The position numbers and the translations under genes are program-made. A stretch of 64,000 nt of DNA from Desulfobacterales bacterium (GTDB taxonomy: Bacteria > Desulfobacterota > Desulfobacteria > Desulfobacterales > Desulfosalsimonadaceae). Below are positions 44,815-52,609 of this stretch, one piece after another. The notes under the pieces were generated by a model, which was not told the DNA's origin, made no database searches, and was given only the letters and a program-made list of their open reading frames with translations. The stretch's first letter is position 1. Each line of letters begins with the position of its first letter. The stretch is from NCBI GenBank assembly GCA_034520365.1, contig JAXHNP010000006.1:985001-1049000 (forward strand), given 5' to 3'.

Positions 44815-45885
44815 ATGTCATTTAACTTAGCAAAATGTGATTGTTGCGGAGAGTGCCTGGAATTCTGTCTTTATACCCAATATGACAGGACGGCTGGAGC
44901 CGAACAGATCAGAAAGCTGATCTCCGGCCAACATACTGAGATACTAACTCAATGCGTAACTTGCGCTGCATGTAATACCTATTGCGCCAAAGGCGCAAAC
45001 CCCTTTGACCTGATATTGATGCGACAGGAACAAAGCGGGCTGTATAAGACAACAGATTCTTACAGAACGCTTGTTGATACAATTGATGCGCAGCCTAGTG
45101 AGGTTGTATCGGGCGAACCCGGATTCCCGGCCATAAATATCTGCGTGTTAGACGTTATCCCCGGCGTTTTTGAGGGCCGGTTGTTTGAAAATTGCACCTT
45201 TTTAAAAGGCGGCGATTATGAAAGCGCGTTGGGGGCTATTCACGTGGGTACAGAGCAGCCGATGCGCGAAAAACTCGGCAACAAAATAGAGGCTCTTGCA
45301 GCAACCGGCTTTGACGAGATCGTCATGTTTCACGATGACTGCTATGCGGCCTATACCACCAAGGCCCTTGAATATGGAATTTCCGTACCGTTTAGGGTGA
45401 AACACTATGTTGAGTATTTAAAAGACTACCTGATCGCCCACAAGGAAGAAATCGTGCCTCTTAACAGGCATGTGGCATATCAGCAGCCATGCTCAAGCCG
45501 CTATGCGCCCTGGATGGATGCCCATCTGGATGAACTCTTCGATTTGTGCGGGGTAAACCGGGTGCCGAGAAAATATGACCGCACAAATGCGATTTGCTGC
45601 GGATCTCCCATTGGACCGCATTTAGGCACCGAAGCCTGTGCGGAAGTCAAAGCAAAAAACATTGCTGACGCTAAAAGCTACGATGCTGATGCCTTGGTTT
45701 TTATGTGTCCTTTCTGTGCGCTTCAGATGCGGGAAGAAGTTGCTGAGGCCGATTTAGAGCCAATTTTTTTAACCGATCTAGTGAGAATGGCATTGGGGGA
45801 ATCCTTGTCTAGTGATCCGGCAGGCCTTGGGGATGATCGCGACAATATTAAGACCGCCGTTCAAATTATAAAAGGCGAGATTTAA
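44815..45885 (+). CDS. HdrB/GlpC-like iron-sulfur protein with CCG domains
   Basis: A 356-residue protein. The N-terminus carries two [4Fe-4S] motifs: CDCCGECLEFC (C8-x2-C11-x2-C14-x3-C18) and CVTCAACNTYC (about residues 46-56). Two CCG-type halves follow: FHDDCYAAY near 177, then QQPCSSRYAPW, AICCGSPIG and MCPFCALQM in the C-terminal part. Such proteins move electrons to or from disulfides, quinones or flavoproteins. The ATG at 44815 is better placed than TTG 44806. It follows the nitroreductase-like gene by 42 bases and may be its electron donor. It is not identical in layout to TfrB at 54450. Confidence 0.82.
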   Translation: MSFNLAKCDCCGECLEFCLYTQYDRTAGAEQIRKLISGQHTEILTQCVTCAACNTYCAKGANPFDLILMRQEQSGLYKTTDSYRTLVDTIDAQPSEVVSGEPGFPAINICVLDVIPGVFEGRLFENCTFLKGGDYESALGAIHVGTEQPMREKLGNKIEALAATGFDEIVMFHDDCYAAYTTKALEYGISVPFRVKHYVEYLKDYLIAHKEEIVPLNRHVAYQQPCSSRYAPWMDAHLDELFDLCGVNRVPRKYDRTNAICCGSPIGPHLGTEACAEVKAKNIADAKSYDADALVFMCPFCALQMREEVAEADLEPIFLTDLVRMALGESLSSDPAGLGDDRDNIKTAVQIIKGEI

Positions 45886-45913
45886 ATATTCTAATTTCAA
45901 GAGGAGGCAGGAG

Positions 45914-46663
45914 ATGAAAAAAATAAAAATTATTGTACCTTTTCCGTTTGATGAAGAAGGCGTTGCCAATCGCAGGGCGCAATTGCCTGATGAATTCATC
46001 CGTCCGGAATTTTCCGTTGATTTTGTGCCGGTTAAAAACAGCTGTGCTTATGGGGACAGTTATTATGACGCACAACTAATGGATATGTTTATCTTTGAGG
46101 CGGGTTTAAAAGCCGAAGAAGAAGGCTTCGATGCAGTTTGTATTGATACGGTCAGCGATTCCGGAATGTACGGCCTGCGCTCCCGGTTAAATATCCCGGT
46201 TTTGGGGCCGGGGCAGGCTACTTTTCATATTGCAGGTATTTTAGGGCATAAATTTTCCATCATCACTATGTGGGATGAGTGGTTTCATTTTTACAGAAAG
46301 GCCCTGAATGAATACGGCCTCTGGAATAAGCTTGCCTCCATGCGTTCCATTAAAACCCGTCCGGATGTCAAGGAGCTTTTGGAAGGAAAAGAAGAAGTCA
46401 TATTCAATAAACTTTTGGATGAGTCCACCAAGGCAATAGAAGAAGACGGCGCTGATGTCATCATTTTAGGATCCACTACCATGCATCAGTCCTATAGTTT
46501 TTTAAAGGAAAACCTTCCGGTGACCGTGCTTAATCCCGGTCTGATCATGTATAAGCTCTGTGAAGTTTTCCTGGAACTCGGCATTACTCACAGCAAAAAA
46601 TCTTTTCCTGGCCCTGAGGTCATCAAGGATGACGAGGTCTTCAGCCGGTTGGAAAAGGCATAA
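45914..46663 (+). CDS. Asp/Glu/hydantoin racemase-fold protein lacking both catalytic cysteines
   Basis: A 249-residue member of the Asp/Glu racemase superfamily, which also includes hydantoin racemase and maleate cis-trans isomerase. The two equivalent active-site segments read IDTVSDSGMYGLRS (about residues 77-90; usually ACFxDPG, here Thr79) and IILGSTTMH (about 183-191; usually LGCAGM, here Ser187). With both cysteines replaced, two-base racemisation is not expected; a related, altered reaction or a binding role is more likely. The fold call is good, the function is open. Start supported by GAGGAGGCAGGAG. Confidence 0.78.
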   Translation: MKKIKIIVPFPFDEEGVANRRAQLPDEFIRPEFSVDFVPVKNSCAYGDSYYDAQLMDMFIFEAGLKAEEEGFDAVCIDTVSDSGMYGLRSRLNIPVLGPGQATFHIAGILGHKFSIITMWDEWFHFYRKALNEYGLWNKLASMRSIKTRPDVKELLEGKEEVIFNKLLDESTKAIEEDGADVIILGSTTMHQSYSFLKENLPVTVLNPGLIMYKLCEVFLELGITHSKKSFPGPEVIKDDEVFSRLEKA

Positions 46664-46680
46664 AAGGATTTTAGCATAAA

Positions 46681-46728
46681 CCACCTGGATGCCGGGCGTA
46701 AATATCGTCAGTGGCACTTGCCACCTGG
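46681..46728. repeat. CCACCTGG direct repeats with a GTGGCA-CT-TGCCAC palindrome
   Basis: In the 110-base spacer before the DUF1847 gene, CCACCTGG occurs at 46681-46688 and 46721-46728, and a perfect palindrome GTGGCACTTGCCAC spans 46711-46724. It could be an operator or a short hairpin inside the long transcript. Confidence 0.4.
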
Positions 46729-46773
46729 TTGTCGATTAGGCTAACAATTTTTTAATATACTAAGGATATATCG

Positions 46774-47517
46774 ATGAGCGATCTAAAGCCTCTATCGGAG
46801 AAACATAATTGCGCTTACTGCCCTATTATCCGCAAAATTTGCCGGGTGCCGGATGGAAAAGGACCTTCGACTTGTCCGACCATCAAGCAAAAAGAAATTC
46901 TGAAAAGGGCAATAGAGCATTATGAGAATGACGAGGAAATAATGGAATTTGCCCGTCAGGCATCTGTCCAGGAAGGCGAATGCTATGCAGACCGGAAACC
47001 AGGGCCTTATACAATGCGGCCCCAGAAAACCCGGGTCGAAGAAATAATAGAATTTGCCAATAAAATGAAATATCGCAGGATAGGGATTGCATTTTGCGGC
47101 GGGGTTACCTATGAAGCCTCGATTTTATCCGAAATTCTGGAAAAGCATGGGTTGGATGTTGTTGCAGTCTCCTGCAAAGTGGGCAGTGTGCCAAAGGAAA
47201 AAATAGGAATACTAGAAGACCAGAAAATTCGTATAGGCGAGTATGAGCCAATGTGCAATCCCATAGGGCAGGCTGAATTGTTAAACAGCGCCAACCTTGA
47301 CTTAACGGTAATGCTTGGATTGTGCGTCGGGCATGACAGTCTTTTTCTTAAGTATATTAAAGGGTTTACCACAGTAATGGCGGTTAAGGACCGGGTTACC
47401 GGGCATAATCCAATGGCGGCCTTATATACAGCCCATTCATATTATCAACGGTTAAAGAAACTTGAGATGGGCAGTGATGCGGAAATGAAATCCAGGATGG
47501 TATCTAGGAATAAATAA
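46774..47517 (+). CDS. DUF1847 cysteine-rich protein
   Basis: A 247-residue protein of the DUF1847 family. It has N-terminal metal-binding-type cysteines (NCAYCPIIRKICRVPDGKG, in part, with a further Cys in STCPT), GIAFCGGVTYEAS and a late LGLCVGHDSLFLKYIKG. The family is metal-binding by composition and occurs in anaerobes; no reaction is established. It lies between the racemase-fold gene and the CoA ligase, so a role in the pathway (e.g. metal or cofactor handling, or a reductase step) is inference only. Confidence 0.8.
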   Translation: MSDLKPLSEKHNCAYCPIIRKICRVPDGKGPSTCPTIKQKEILKRAIEHYENDEEIMEFARQASVQEGECYADRKPGPYTMRPQKTRVEEIIEFANKMKYRRIGIAFCGGVTYEASILSEILEKHGLDVVAVSCKVGSVPKEKIGILEDQKIRIGEYEPMCNPIGQAELLNSANLDLTVMLGLCVGHDSLFLKYIKGFTTVMAVKDRVTGHNPMAALYTAHSYYQRLKKLEMGSDAEMKSRMVSRNK

Positions 47518-47531
47518 AAGCGGAGGAAATA

Positions 47532-48791
47532 ATGTCTAGAGTTTACGAATATCAGGGGAAAGAGGCTCTGGAGAAATCCGGTGTCGCAATACCTGCTCAT
47601 GGGGTTGGCTCAACGCCTGAGGAGGTTGAAAAAATAGCAAAAAAAATTGGTCGCCCAGTGGTGGTTAAGGCTCAGGTATTTGTAACCGGAAGAGCCGAAG
47701 CCGGAGGCATTGAGTTTGCAGACACACCGGAGGCGGCAAAGCAAGGTGCGGAAAAGATTTTTGCTAGTAAAATTAAGGGGTTGAGCGTTAAAAAGGTTCT
47801 CGTGGAAGAAAAGTTAAACATTGAAAAGGAGTTTTATGCGGCAGTAGTTGTGGATAACTCCCAAAAGATAAAAGGCCCGGTGTTGATCTTCAGCACCCAG
47901 GGAGGCACAGGCATTGAGGAGGTAGCCGCCAAAAACCCGGAAAGGGTCGTGCGTGTGCCGATTGATATATTAAACGGCCTCTCGCTTTCTCAGGTTTCTT
48001 CAACGCTTGATAAAATGGGGGTGGATGATCCCCACCAGAAACTCAGTAATGCCGTATGCTCCCTGTATAAGGCGTTTCGTGATTATGACTGCCGCAATAT
48101 CGAAATGAATCCGTTTGTGCTGACCCGGGAAGGCGACGTATACGCCGCAGACTGCCATATGAATTTGGATGATAACTCTGTGTTCAGACATCCCGAATTT
48201 GGAATAATAGTGCCCCGCGATCTCGACAGAGAGCCAACTGAACTTGAACGGCTTGCATGGGACTATATCGAGGAAGGAGACTACCGGGGTACAGGTTATA
48301 TAACCCAGTTAATAACCGATTTTAAAAAAGACGAAATTTATGTTGGTTTCCACGGTATAGGCGGCGGCGGTTCAATGCTGGGGGCGGCCGCTCTTCTCAG
48401 GCGGGGTATGAAAATCGCCAATTTTGCCGATACCAGCGGTGATCCACCTGCAAGTAAAATATATAAAGTAATCAAGGCGATATTCGCGCAGCCAATCTCA
48501 GCATATGTTATGACCGGCGCAGTCCTGGCCAATCAGGAGCAATGGTATCACGCATTTGCGATTGTTAAGGCTTTACGGGAAGAGTTGGCAAACAAGCCCG
48601 GTTTTCCAGTGGTCATACTTTTGGCGGGAAACAAAGAGGTCGAATCGCACAAGATCATCAGCGACGGGCTGAAGGATATGGATATCCGCTTTGAATTATA
48701 CGGGCGGGATTATATTTACAAGTCAAATTATATCGGCGAAAGGGCGGAGATTTTGATCAAAGAGTATCTCCAGTCAAAAACCAGGCACTAA
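47532..48791 (+). CDS. ATP-grasp acyl-CoA synthetase beta subunit (SucC/malate-CoA ligase-like)
   Basis: A 419-residue ATP-grasp subunit of a succinyl-CoA-synthetase-like enzyme, which couples ATP hydrolysis with CoA thioester formation on a dicarboxylate. Family segments: RVYEYQGKEALEKSGV at the N-terminus, VVVKAQVFVTGRAEAGGIEF (about 45-64), EMNPFVLTREGDVYAADCH (about 197-215), and the CoA-ligase domain with ANFADTSGDPPASKIYKVI (about 296-314). It differs from typical SucC in the glycine-rich FHGIGGGGSML stretch. Together with the alpha subunit at 49152, separated by a small gene, it likely activates the hydration product (malate, citramalate or similar). Confidence 0.85.
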   Translation: MSRVYEYQGKEALEKSGVAIPAHGVGSTPEEVEKIAKKIGRPVVVKAQVFVTGRAEAGGIEFADTPEAAKQGAEKIFASKIKGLSVKKVLVEEKLNIEKEFYAAVVVDNSQKIKGPVLIFSTQGGTGIEEVAAKNPERVVRVPIDILNGLSLSQVSSTLDKMGVDDPHQKLSNAVCSLYKAFRDYDCRNIEMNPFVLTREGDVYAADCHMNLDDNSVFRHPEFGIIVPRDLDREPTELERLAWDYIEEGDYRGTGYITQLITDFKKDEIYVGFHGIGGGGSMLGAAALLRRGMKIANFADTSGDPPASKIYKVIKAIFAQPISAYVMTGAVLANQEQWYHAFAIVKALREELANKPGFPVVILLAGNKEVESHKIISDGLKDMDIRFELYGRDYIYKSNYIGERAEILIKEYLQSKTRH

Positions 48792-48805
48792 ATAAGGATG
48801 AAGTT

Positions 48806-49129
48806 ATGTCAGATGAAAAACTTGTATTCGAAACGCTAACTACGACGGTAACTATTGATTACACTAAATGCGAGCCCGCTTTGAAAAATACTTCGAACCC
48901 CGATTGCGGGTTTGCCTGCGTCAAGGCAGACCGGCTATATGATCGAAATATACTCAAGATTGAGGACAACCGGCCGGTGCTTGCTGTCTCTCCGGAAGAA
49001 GCAAAAAAACGATCCAATGAATCGCTTTCGTGGGAGTATGCCGATCACATTACAGGAAACCGGGCCATTGAAATAAAAGTGCATTTTCCGGGGTTAGGGA
49101 AGTATCGGGAAAAAATGGATCTTAATTAA
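48806..49129 (+). CDS. Small cysteine-containing protein between the CoA-ligase subunits
   Basis: A 107-residue protein with three clustered cysteines (YTKCEPALK, then DCGFACVKADRLY) and no membrane segment or signal peptide. The layout is reminiscent of a ferredoxin-like half-site but with too few cysteines for an ordinary [4Fe-4S]. It sits 14 bases after the beta subunit gene and 22 bases before the alpha subunit gene, which normally adjoin. I do not recognise a family. It may be an extra subunit of the ligase. Confidence 0.65.
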   Translation: MSDEKLVFETLTTTVTIDYTKCEPALKNTSNPDCGFACVKADRLYDRNILKIEDNRPVLAVSPEEAKKRSNESLSWEYADHITGNRAIEIKVHFPGLGKYREKMDLN

Positions 49130-49151
49130 TTATTTTTAGGAGGATAAGAAG

Positions 49152-50054
49152 TTGCCTATCATCATAGAGAAAAATACAAAAGTGATGATCCAGGGGATTA
49201 CCGGACGGTTCGGGCAGTTTATAGCGCGAAATATGCTTGATACCGGTACAAACCTGGTTGCTGGTGTAACTCCCGGACGCGGCGGGAGCAAAGTTTGGGA
49301 TATTCCCGTATATAACTCGGTCCAAGAGGCATGGGATGCCCATGGTCCCATATCCTCAACTGTTATTCTGGTTCCGGGACCGGGTGCCAAGCAAGCCGTG
49401 GTTGAAGCAGTTGAGTTTAAATTTGAGACCATTTTGATGGAAGTCGAGAGGGTGCCTTTGCACGATGCGCTTGAATGTGTGGCTATGTGCAGCAAAGCGG
49501 GGATAAGGCTGCTGGGGCCGGGTTCAGCGGGGCTGGTTTCTCCCGGCCATGGCTCTTTAGGCGTTTTCGGTTCGCCGGAAGAGCTGGCGCGGGTGGCTTT
49601 TGTTCCGGGGCGCGTGGGTGTGATCTCCCGAAGCGGCGGCCAGACCAGTACTCTTGCCTTCAATGTCTGTAGTGCCGGTTTTGGGATCAGCACTGCGCTT
49701 CATATCGGAACCGAGCAGGTCATGGGCACAACCCTGCCTGAAGTGCTGCCGCTGTTTGAAGCTGACGAGGGCACCGATGCACTTGTTTATTATGGTGAAA
49801 TCGGCGGCGTAATGGAGGAAGAGGCTGCCGAGGTGATAAAAGAGAAAAAGTTCACCAAGCCTTTTATCGGCTATATAGCGGGTAGAGGGCTTCCCGCAGG
49901 CATGCGATTTTCGCATGCAAGCGCTATAATCGAAGGCGGCAAAGGCACTGCGGAGGGCAAGGTCAAAGCCCTCCAGGAATGCGGCGCATATGTGGTTGAG
50001 GCCCCTGAAGACATTGGGGCGACCTTACAGAAAATACTAAATCCACAGGAGTAA
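49152..50054 (+). CDS. Acyl-CoA synthetase alpha subunit (SucD-like)
   Basis: A 300-residue CoA-binding alpha subunit. Seen: N-terminal Rossmann segment with VMIQGITGRFGQF (about residues 11-23), GVISRSGGQTSTLAF (about 157-171), and the phosphohistidine loop MRFSHASAIIEGGKGTAEGK (His near residue 255), so the catalytic His is preserved. The start is TTG at 49152 with an AGGAGG leader (49139-49144). It pairs with the beta subunit at 47532. The 4-base gap to the CitE-like gene and the hydratase after it outline a hydration-activation-cleavage module. Confidence 0.88.
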   Translation: MPIIIEKNTKVMIQGITGRFGQFIARNMLDTGTNLVAGVTPGRGGSKVWDIPVYNSVQEAWDAHGPISSTVILVPGPGAKQAVVEAVEFKFETILMEVERVPLHDALECVAMCSKAGIRLLGPGSAGLVSPGHGSLGVFGSPEELARVAFVPGRVGVISRSGGQTSTLAFNVCSAGFGISTALHIGTEQVMGTTLPEVLPLFEADEGTDALVYYGEIGGVMEEEAAEVIKEKKFTKPFIGYIAGRGLPAGMRFSHASAIIEGGKGTAEGKVKALQECGAYVVEAPEDIGATLQKILNPQE

Positions 50055-50058
50055 AAAA

Positions 50059-50994
50059 ATGTCAAACGAAAGAATATGGAGGAGTTTGCTCTTTATTCCT
50101 GCCAATAGTTGGAGAATGCTTAATAAGGCCGCCGTTGAACAGGAAGATGGAGTGGTTATAGATCTTGAAGACGCATGTCCGGTAGGAGAGCGTGAAACAG
50201 GGAGGATTTTTGCCCGGGATATCGTTCCGACGCTTAAAAAATACGGCGTGGATGTCCTGGTACGGGTCAATTCACTGGAAACCGGGGTCACCGAAGAAGA
50301 CTTGGCCATTGTTGTGACCGAGGGGCTGGACGGAATAATGCTCCCAAAATCCGAGTCCGCTGAAGATATTCGAAAACTGGATGATTATTTGACCAAGGTA
50401 GAAAAGGAAAAAGGAATATCCCGTGAGGTCGCGATTCTTCCCCTTATTGAATCCCCGAAAGGTATTTTAAATGCCCATGAAATTGGCAGCGCCAGTAAAC
50501 GGGTGGCAGGGCTGGCGTTCGGAGCTGGGGATTACATGTCGTCTTTGGGCGAAGGCTTTACAATCGCCAAGCTGACCCCGGATGAGTATTTTCCGATATT
50601 GTCTTATCCAAGATCAGTAATTTCAATTGTCGCCACAACCCTTGGCGTTTTGCCGATCGACACCCCTTATTTCGGTCTGCTTATTGATGTTGAAGGTTTG
50701 GAGCAGGAAACAAGTCGAGCAAAATTGATGGGATTTAAGGGAAAGCTTTTGACGCACCCCAGGCATGTCGGGCCGGTAAATAAGGTTTTTTCGCCATCTG
50801 AAGAAGACGTTGAATACGGCAGGAAAGTCGTGGAAGCATATGAGGAAGCTGCTGCAGGAGGCAGGGGAACTGCCGTATTGGATGGGAAAATGATCGATTA
50901 TGCCATGCATAAGATGGGAAAAGATCTTCTTGCCAAAGCCGATGCCATCAGGAAAAAGGCGGAATTAAAGGCAAAAGTTATGCCATATGTTTAA
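50059..50994 (+). CDS. HpcH/HpaI-CitE-type CoA-ester lyase (malyl/citramalyl-CoA lyase-like)
   Basis: A 311-residue class of aldolase-like lyase that splits beta-hydroxyacyl-CoA esters such as malyl-CoA and citramalyl-CoA. Visible sites: SLLFIPANSWRML, VIDLEDACP (about 33-41), VRVNSLET (about 69-76), PLIESPKGI (Glu of the Mg site, about 131-139), AFGAGDYM (about 153-160) and GFKGKLLTHPRHV. With the CoA ligase it would give acetyl- or propionyl-CoA plus a keto acid or glyoxylate. Direct position after the ligase genes supports this. The exact substrate is unknown. Confidence 0.86.
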   Translation: MSNERIWRSLLFIPANSWRMLNKAAVEQEDGVVIDLEDACPVGERETGRIFARDIVPTLKKYGVDVLVRVNSLETGVTEEDLAIVVTEGLDGIMLPKSESAEDIRKLDDYLTKVEKEKGISREVAILPLIESPKGILNAHEIGSASKRVAGLAFGAGDYMSSLGEGFTIAKLTPDEYFPILSYPRSVISIVATTLGVLPIDTPYFGLLIDVEGLEQETSRAKLMGFKGKLLTHPRHVGPVNKVFSPSEEDVEYGRKVVEAYEEAAAGGRGTAVLDGKMIDYAMHKMGKDLLAKADAIRKKAELKAKVMPYV

Positions 50995-51003
50995 AGGGGA
51001 AGG

Positions 51004-51924
51004 GTGATGATATCGCAGAAAACGTTAGAGAATAGCATTTATGACACAATAAGAAGAGGGTCCTGCTCTATTTCGCCGGATGTAGAGGGGGCTTTTGAGG
51101 ATGCGATAAAAATTGAGACATCTGAAATTTCAAAAAAGGGATTTGATGCAACCTTAGACAGCCTGAAAAAGTGCCGTGCGCGAGACAGTTTGGCATGCCC
51201 TGATACCGGATGGCCCCTGTTTTTTATTAAAATGGGAAATGATGCCCAAATTGAGGGAGGGCTTCCTGCTATGGAGGAAACGGCGCGTCAAATGGTGATA
51301 AAAGCCACTCAGGACGGGTATTTGAGAAAAACTATGAAGCACCCCCTTACCGGTGAGGATCCGGGGGGGAACGTGGGCATGAATATGCCCAATTTTTCTT
51401 ATAAATTTATTCCAGGAGACTCGTTTCAGATTACCTATGTGGCAAAAGGCGGCGGATCCGAATGTTTCGGCGGAAGCCGTCTACGGATTGTCGCTTTTGC
51501 CGATGGCTTGGTCGGCATTAAAAAAGCCGTGGTTGACTGGTACATTGCCGCCGCCAGAGCCGGCGCAATTTGTCCGCCTTCTGTGTTGGGGGTGGGTATA
51601 GGCGGGACCGGAGATGTGTGCATGCATCTGGCCAAAAAAGCCGCAACCCTTCGATTGATTGGCTCAAGGCATCCTGAGCCCATGATTGCGGATCTGGAAA
51701 ACGAATTGTACGAAGGCATAAACTCTCTTGGTATTGGCGCAATGGGCTCCGGCGGGAATAAGTCCGTATTCGCTGTAAATGTAGAGTATTCCTTAACTCA
51801 CATAGCCGGTATTGCAGTGGGCATTAGTGCGAATTGCTGGATTGCCAGGAGGGCTACCACCAGGATAAATTCCGATGGAAGCATTGAAAAATTGGATGAT
51901 CCGAATTGGTTTAATGGGAGATAA
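51004..51924 (+). CDS. Class I fumarase/tartrate-dehydratase-type hydratase, alpha subunit (set 2)
   Basis: A 306-residue second alpha subunit, distinct from set 1 at 24059. The three cluster cysteines are seen in SLACPDTGWPL (about residue 64), GAICPPSVLGVGIGGT (about 195-210) and ISANCWIARR near the end. It has a specific insert around VKAT-GYLRKTMKHPLTGED (in part). It follows the CitE-like gene by 9 bases and precedes its own beta subunit by 2. The hydration product would feed the ligase and lyase upstream, so a mesaconase/alkylfumarate hydratase role is attractive (inference). Confidence 0.86.
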   Translation: MMISQKTLENSIYDTIRRGSCSISPDVEGAFEDAIKIETSEISKKGFDATLDSLKKCRARDSLACPDTGWPLFFIKMGNDAQIEGGLPAMEETARQMVIKATQDGYLRKTMKHPLTGEDPGGNVGMNMPNFSYKFIPGDSFQITYVAKGGGSECFGGSRLRIVAFADGLVGIKKAVVDWYIAAARAGAICPPSVLGVGIGGTGDVCMHLAKKAATLRLIGSRHPEPMIADLENELYEGINSLGIGAMGSGGNKSVFAVNVEYSLTHIAGIAVGISANCWIARRATTRINSDGSIEKLDDPNWFNGR

Positions 51925-51926
51925 AT

Positions 51927-52550
51927 ATGACTGAATACCATCTGCAAGTCCCTTTGAAGGACGAAGACATAAAATCTTTAAGACTTGGGGACATCATTTA
52001 TTTTTCCGGCACAGCCTGGACCTGTCGCTCCAAACTTCAGCGATATATCTTCGATGAAGGCCATGAACTGCCATTTTCCACCGAAGATAAAAATTTGCTG
52101 ATTCATGTTGGTCCCGTAGTCATTGATGAAAACGGTAAGTGGAAGCTGGTTTCGTTTATGCCGACCTCAAGCATCCGGTTTGAAAAGTGGGGGGAGAAAT
52201 CCATCCGCAAATTCGGACTAAAAGCTATTGTCGGCAAGACCACCATGGGGGAAAATACCGCCAGAGCAATGAAAGAACTGGGTTGTATTCATGCCACGCC
52301 TATAGGTGTGCCCGTGCAGGCTTTTCTGGATCGAATAACGGTAAAGGATGTTTATTTGTTTGATGAACTCGGTAGTATTGAAGCTGCATGGATTTTGGAA
52401 TTAAAGGACCTGGGCCCTTTTTTGGTGGATATCGATACGACCGGCCGCAATCATTTTGACAGGCTGGATAGTGTTATCGATGAAAATCGCAAAAAAGTCT
52501 ATGAAAAATTAGGCATTCCTGAAGATTTTGAGTATACGAAGCTTTACTAG
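51927..52550 (+). CDS. Fumarase-type hydratase beta subunit, divergent (set 2)
   Basis: A 207-residue TtdB/FumA-C-type subunit, longer than set 1 (184). Several canonical motifs are altered: the TARDAAHKR stretch reads TCRSKLQRY, GPTxSxRM reads MPTSSIRFEKW, and GKG reads GKTTMG. The overall strand order and position beside the alpha gene are still clear. The changes lie in segments that line the substrate site in class I fumarase, so a substrate other than fumarate, probably larger, is likely (inference). It ends 59 bases before the reductase gene. Confidence 0.8.
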   Translation: MTEYHLQVPLKDEDIKSLRLGDIIYFSGTAWTCRSKLQRYIFDEGHELPFSTEDKNLLIHVGPVVIDENGKWKLVSFMPTSSIRFEKWGEKSIRKFGLKAIVGKTTMGENTARAMKELGCIHATPIGVPVQAFLDRITVKDVYLFDELGSIEAAWILELKDLGPFLVDIDTTGRNHFDRLDSVIDENRKKVYEKLGIPEDFEYTKLY

Positions 52551-52609
52551 AAATACAACCAAAAGCCTATGATGAAAAATACAATTTATAGATTATGGAG
52601 AGGAAAAAA

